The position numbers and the translations under genes are program-made. DNA of 64,000 nucleotides from Klebsormidium nitens (lineage: Eukaryota > Streptophyta > Klebsormidiophyceae > Klebsormidiales > Klebsormidiaceae), in NCBI GenBank assembly GCA_000708835.1, contig DF237041.1, positions 124,001 to 188,000 of the forward strand, given 5' to 3'. The notes beneath the pieces were generated by a model. The model did no database searches, was not told the origin of the DNA, and was given only the letters and a program-made list of their open reading frames with translations. Shown here piece after piece: positions 61,201-64,000 of the stretch. The first letter of the stretch is position 1. The number at the start of each line of letters is the position of its first letter.

Positions 61201-64000
61201 CTTGGGCCAGACTCGTGCTGCGTTCTTATCGACCTTGAAAGCTGTACATCCTTCGAATTTCGGCACTGCTTCTTCATAGTGCTGGCACCTGAAGCCCGCT
61301 TTCATGCAGACTGATTCTTGGTCGAGGGACCATTTCGCAAGTGCCCTCTTCAACCTCGACACCCTAAAAGCTGTCCCCCAATCTGCAATTTTCCATGCTC
61401 ACGAGTGCTGACTCCGTGAGCTGCCCCCAATTCGCATCTTGATCCTAGGACTATCAACCGTTTCCCTGTCTGTGCAGCCACGCCCCGAGCCGCTCCCCCG
61501 TCTTTTCCTGCGGCACCAGCGCCGGCGCCTGCGCCAGCACCTGCTCCTGCTCCCCCCCAGCCTCCAGTCGTCCGACCGGCGCCGCCTGCCCCCCAGGCTC
61601 AGCCACCGGAAGCCCGGCGCACGGTCGTCGAGCAGGCATGGGCGGAGGCCGTCAAAATCAGGTGAGCGATTATTTCTAGGGGTTGTGGATTGCCGAATAT
61701 ATGAGCGTTTGCAGACTCCGTGTTGGGCTGCAATCATCAAGATAGCTGATGTCCTTATTTAGATGGGGAGGGCCAACGACTTCCTTGGCTTCAGTAGTAT
61801 TGAGCGCGCGTAAGCTGAGGCTGCCAATCGAAGTTGAAAAAATGTGTTCTTCTGTGTTGGAAGGCTTCTACGCGAAAAGGTCGATCGGCTGCCAAGTACA
61901 CACATGGACTGTCCCACCCATGCTTAACGATGGAAGGAAAATTGCGAACTTTGACCGTCGTGCGCCTTTCTGTGAAGAACGGATAACGAGACTGAGAACT
62001 GGGAAGCTCCTGGTTCCCCGTGTAAATTTCTCCAAATTACATCCACCCTTTTGGGCTTGCGTTCAGCAAATCGATTTTGGATGTCTCTCTACAGGACGGA
62101 CCACGAGAAGGAGAAGCGGCGCGAGGAGCGTAAGCTGCGCAAGCAAGAGAAGGTGGAGCGGGAACAAGAGCTGGAGCGCCTCCACGTGGCCCGAGCAGCC
62201 GCTAAGCAACGGAAGGCCGAGGTGAGTGGCGTCTCGCCATCCTAGTTCATTTCACGGCACCAGTGTGGAATCTCCTCACGAGTTGGGTGATCACCCGGTT
62301 CAATGGAGATCCTGCAAGATGCCTGCCTAGTTTTTCTCAAAACCACAGCGATGTCAATCCGGAAATGTGGTCGGAAAAGGGGTAAGGGGGCTCGTTTGTT
62401 GAGTTGTCGTGTTTTATGAAATGTCGGACCAAGTGTTGAGCATCCCCGCTGCATGAACAGTCTGCACGCGATGACGGTGTTCAGCTTCGCCTCGTACCGC
62501 TCCTCTGTTGGTCACTCACCAGTGCCTCGAGGCCGGGTAATTTCCTGGGCCTTTTATAAAGAGACGCCTGAGGCGGCAGCACATACAACCTTACCACTGC
62601 TGTTTCACTAGATATCGTGAAAAGAGGGCACTAGAAGCAGCACACACCAAACTATATTCTGCTGCTCTACCGGAATATCGTAAGAAGACGCCATATACAG
62701 CAGCACACAGATAAGCTCTGCTGCCCAACAGGAAAAGGCGCGGCGTCACAAGGAGCGCAAGGAACGCGAAGAGAGCGAGAGAACGCGCCTGGCGTCGCAA
62801 GCGTCGCAGCGGGTCGACGACGAGAGCCGGGCGAAAGTGGTTGCAGAGGATGAGCAGATACCCCTGCGACCGGAAACCAGGGCGGTAATCGTAGAGGACA
62901 TGGATGTGGATGGAGCGAACGGTGTGGAGGGCGATGTGAATGGGCTCCGGGAAGGTGTGAATGGCCTCGGGGTAGGTGTAAACGGGCTCGGCGAAGGAGT
63001 TGGAGAAGACTCCGAGGACGAGCCCCTGGTTAGGAAGCGGAAAGCAAGGCCGGAATCGGCATCGACCGGGGCGGACGGAGTTCGGGACGCAAACCGGAAC
63101 GGAATTTTTGAGCGAGGCGGGGGAGCGGGGCCTACGGGACGTGATCCCGAGGACGAGCCGATCCGGAGAGGCAAGCTTCGGAAAGTGGCGGAACTGGGAG
63201 AGGCGGAACGGAAAGACGGAAAGGTTTCGGACGGAGTCTCCAAGCTAGAAAGAGGCGAAACGAACGGGGTAAAGGGAGTGTCGGGAAAGGAGCAAAGCAA
63301 CGGGCTCGTGGGGCATGGTACAGGAGAGAAGCGGAAGGCGGAAGCTAAGGATACAGAAAGGGGAGACGGTGCCGGGGGTGGGTTAAGTTTGGGAATAGGG
63401 GGTGGGTTTTGGGTGGGTTTAGAAACGGCTTCAGGGGCAGGGACAGGTTTGAATTTGGGTTTGGGGACTGATTCCGGTGCGGCGAACGGTTCAAAGGCGG
63501 GGACGGTTCCGGTTGAGAATGAACAAAGGAAAAGGCAAAAAGTGAACGTCGTTGACCTGGCAAGTTCCGAGGAGGAAGCGGTTCACGGTGAAATGGAAAA
63601 CGAGGCCGATGCAAAGAGGAGGGCGGAAAAGGGGAAGGCCAAAGTGGAAGAAGATTCCGAGATGGAAGCGGGCGGAACGACGCAAATGGGAACGGAGACG
63701 GAACAAGACGGAACGGGGATGGTTGTTGAAGAGGGCGGAACAGGACAAACAGAAACGGAAACGGAAGAGGGCGGAACGGAAAAGGAAGCGGAAACGAGGA
63801 GAGCGATCGTGGCAGACGATGATCCGAGGGAGGTCTTGGCGGGGCGGGCAAAGCGGAAACTGCGGCGGTTGGTCGATATTCTAAAGAGTGCGACGGCTCT
63901 TACGAAGGAAGAAGCGCTGGCGGAGGAGGCCTCTCCAGACGGGCCGCGAGAGCCGCCGTTTCTGCGCCCTGCAAAGACTGCCCCTGGTGTGAAAACAACC
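58250..64000 (+). CDS. Plant-type J-protein (DnaJ N-terminal, DUF3444-class), 3' truncated by window
   Basis: Exons: 58250-58594, 59448-60894, 61478-61661, 62095-62221 and 62732 onward, open to the last base; 1124 codons visible, phases close. Order: ANREEAARAREIALQKMAEK helical leader; KAQRLCPDLDGI; J-domain from about residue 83 (DYYGILDVRPD), with the Hsp70-activating HPD at 110-112 just before intron 1 and AFKILGEAYETLKDEQKRSK after it; about 400 residues of QPGAYxxQ/GQPRxY-type Gln/Gly/Pro repeats; a Cys motif at about 544-582 (FICKCPSCFQRYTFPV and YVYCKCRARIM) as in plant DnaJ-DUF3444 proteins; an Ala-Pro repeat; a charged coiled region; a VNGLGEGV-type repeat; and an acidic tail. The leader-J-zinc-like order is a known plant family that stimulates Hsp70. 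The DUF3444 part, if present, lies outside the window. The Gln/Gly/Pro insertion is unusually large. Confidence 0.88.
59850..60650 (+). repeat. In-frame Gln/Gly/Pro-rich tandem repeats in the J-protein
   Basis: Units of roughly 10-13 codons with the cores QPGAYAxQ, GQPRxYxG and QTGQPGVYTTQPG recur more than 20 times. At the DNA level CAACCGGG and GCTTATG recur. This is a low-complexity, prion-like composition between the J-domain and the Cys motif. Confidence 0.85.
62598..62731 (+). repeat. Tandem copies around the exon 5 acceptor of the J-protein gene
   Basis: Two units of about 60 bases start CTGCTG, then a pyrimidine/A stretch, then GATATCGTGAAAAGAGG (62598) or GAATATCGTAAGAAGACG (62659), and end AGCAGCACACA. 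A third CTGCTGCCCAACAG at 62718 leads into the real exon GAAAAGGCGCGG. The first two look like older copies of the acceptor and exon start. Confidence 0.6.

Noticed and set aside
1-64000. tRNA and rRNA genes
   Set aside because: I looked for B-box type GGTTCGA contexts (for example near 8474 and 47699), but none had a plausible acceptor stem and cloverleaf around it.

Overview
The window is nuclear DNA of a green plant lineage. Nearly every gene is split by GT-AG introns and the coding parts are GC-rich. The gene set includes a thylakoid one-helix protein (OHP2), a group-1 (Em-type) LEA protein, a PLAC8/cadmium-resistance type protein, a plant-type J-protein and a filamin-CCCH-RRM-RS nuclear protein. 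This mix fits a streptophyte, and a streptophyte alga such as Klebsormidium is a reasonable guess. That placement is an inference from gene content and base composition, not from a search.

Layout: the 3' end of coatomer zeta (+, 1-618, cut by the window edge); OHP2 (-, 1805-3116); a 13-exon GH20 beta-N-acetylhexosaminidase (+, 3744-13284); Em-type LEA (-, 14335-15393); an 8-exon PLAC8 protein (-, 16946-20950); a 20-N assembly gap inside a GGTACC-rich tract (about 21.17-23.03 kb); mitochondrial porin VDAC (-, 23827-26531); a twin-CX9C CHCHD2/10 (MIX17)-like protein (+, 27107-30422); a YIPF6-like Golgi protein (-, 31776-33731); an unrecognised multi-exon gene (+, about 34.4-37.6 kb); a gene-poor stretch; a 1386-residue Gly/Gln-rich protein with an EAR-like motif (+, 42234-46720); a 1669-residue IRR/At3g23900-like RNA-binding protein (-, 48397-56131); a possible orphan exon (-, about 56.4-56.6 kb); and a J-protein that runs off the right edge (+, 58250-64000). 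Exon joins were built by hand from splice sites, reading-frame phase and family knowledge. For OHP2, hexosaminidase, LEA, PLAC8, VDAC, CHCHD, YIPF6, the IRR-like gene and the J-protein, all exon phases close.

The genes are ordinary housekeeping and stress functions and do not form an operon-like unit. They cover vesicle traffic (COPI zeta, YIPF6), mitochondria (VDAC, MIX17), chloroplast (OHP2), glycan turnover (hexosaminidase), desiccation (Em LEA) and RNA or chaperone work (IRR-like, J-protein).

The most unusual feature lies in the introns. Several exon-intron junctions are surrounded by tandem, partly decayed copies of the junction itself. The clearest cases are around hexosaminidase exons 10 and 11, with weaker ones beside CHCHD exon 2 and J-protein exon 5. 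These copies duplicate acceptor or donor sites and so create competing splice sites. The hexosaminidase introns also hold eight TGACGTCA palindromes, a GC-AG intron and a 21-bp perfect inverted repeat.
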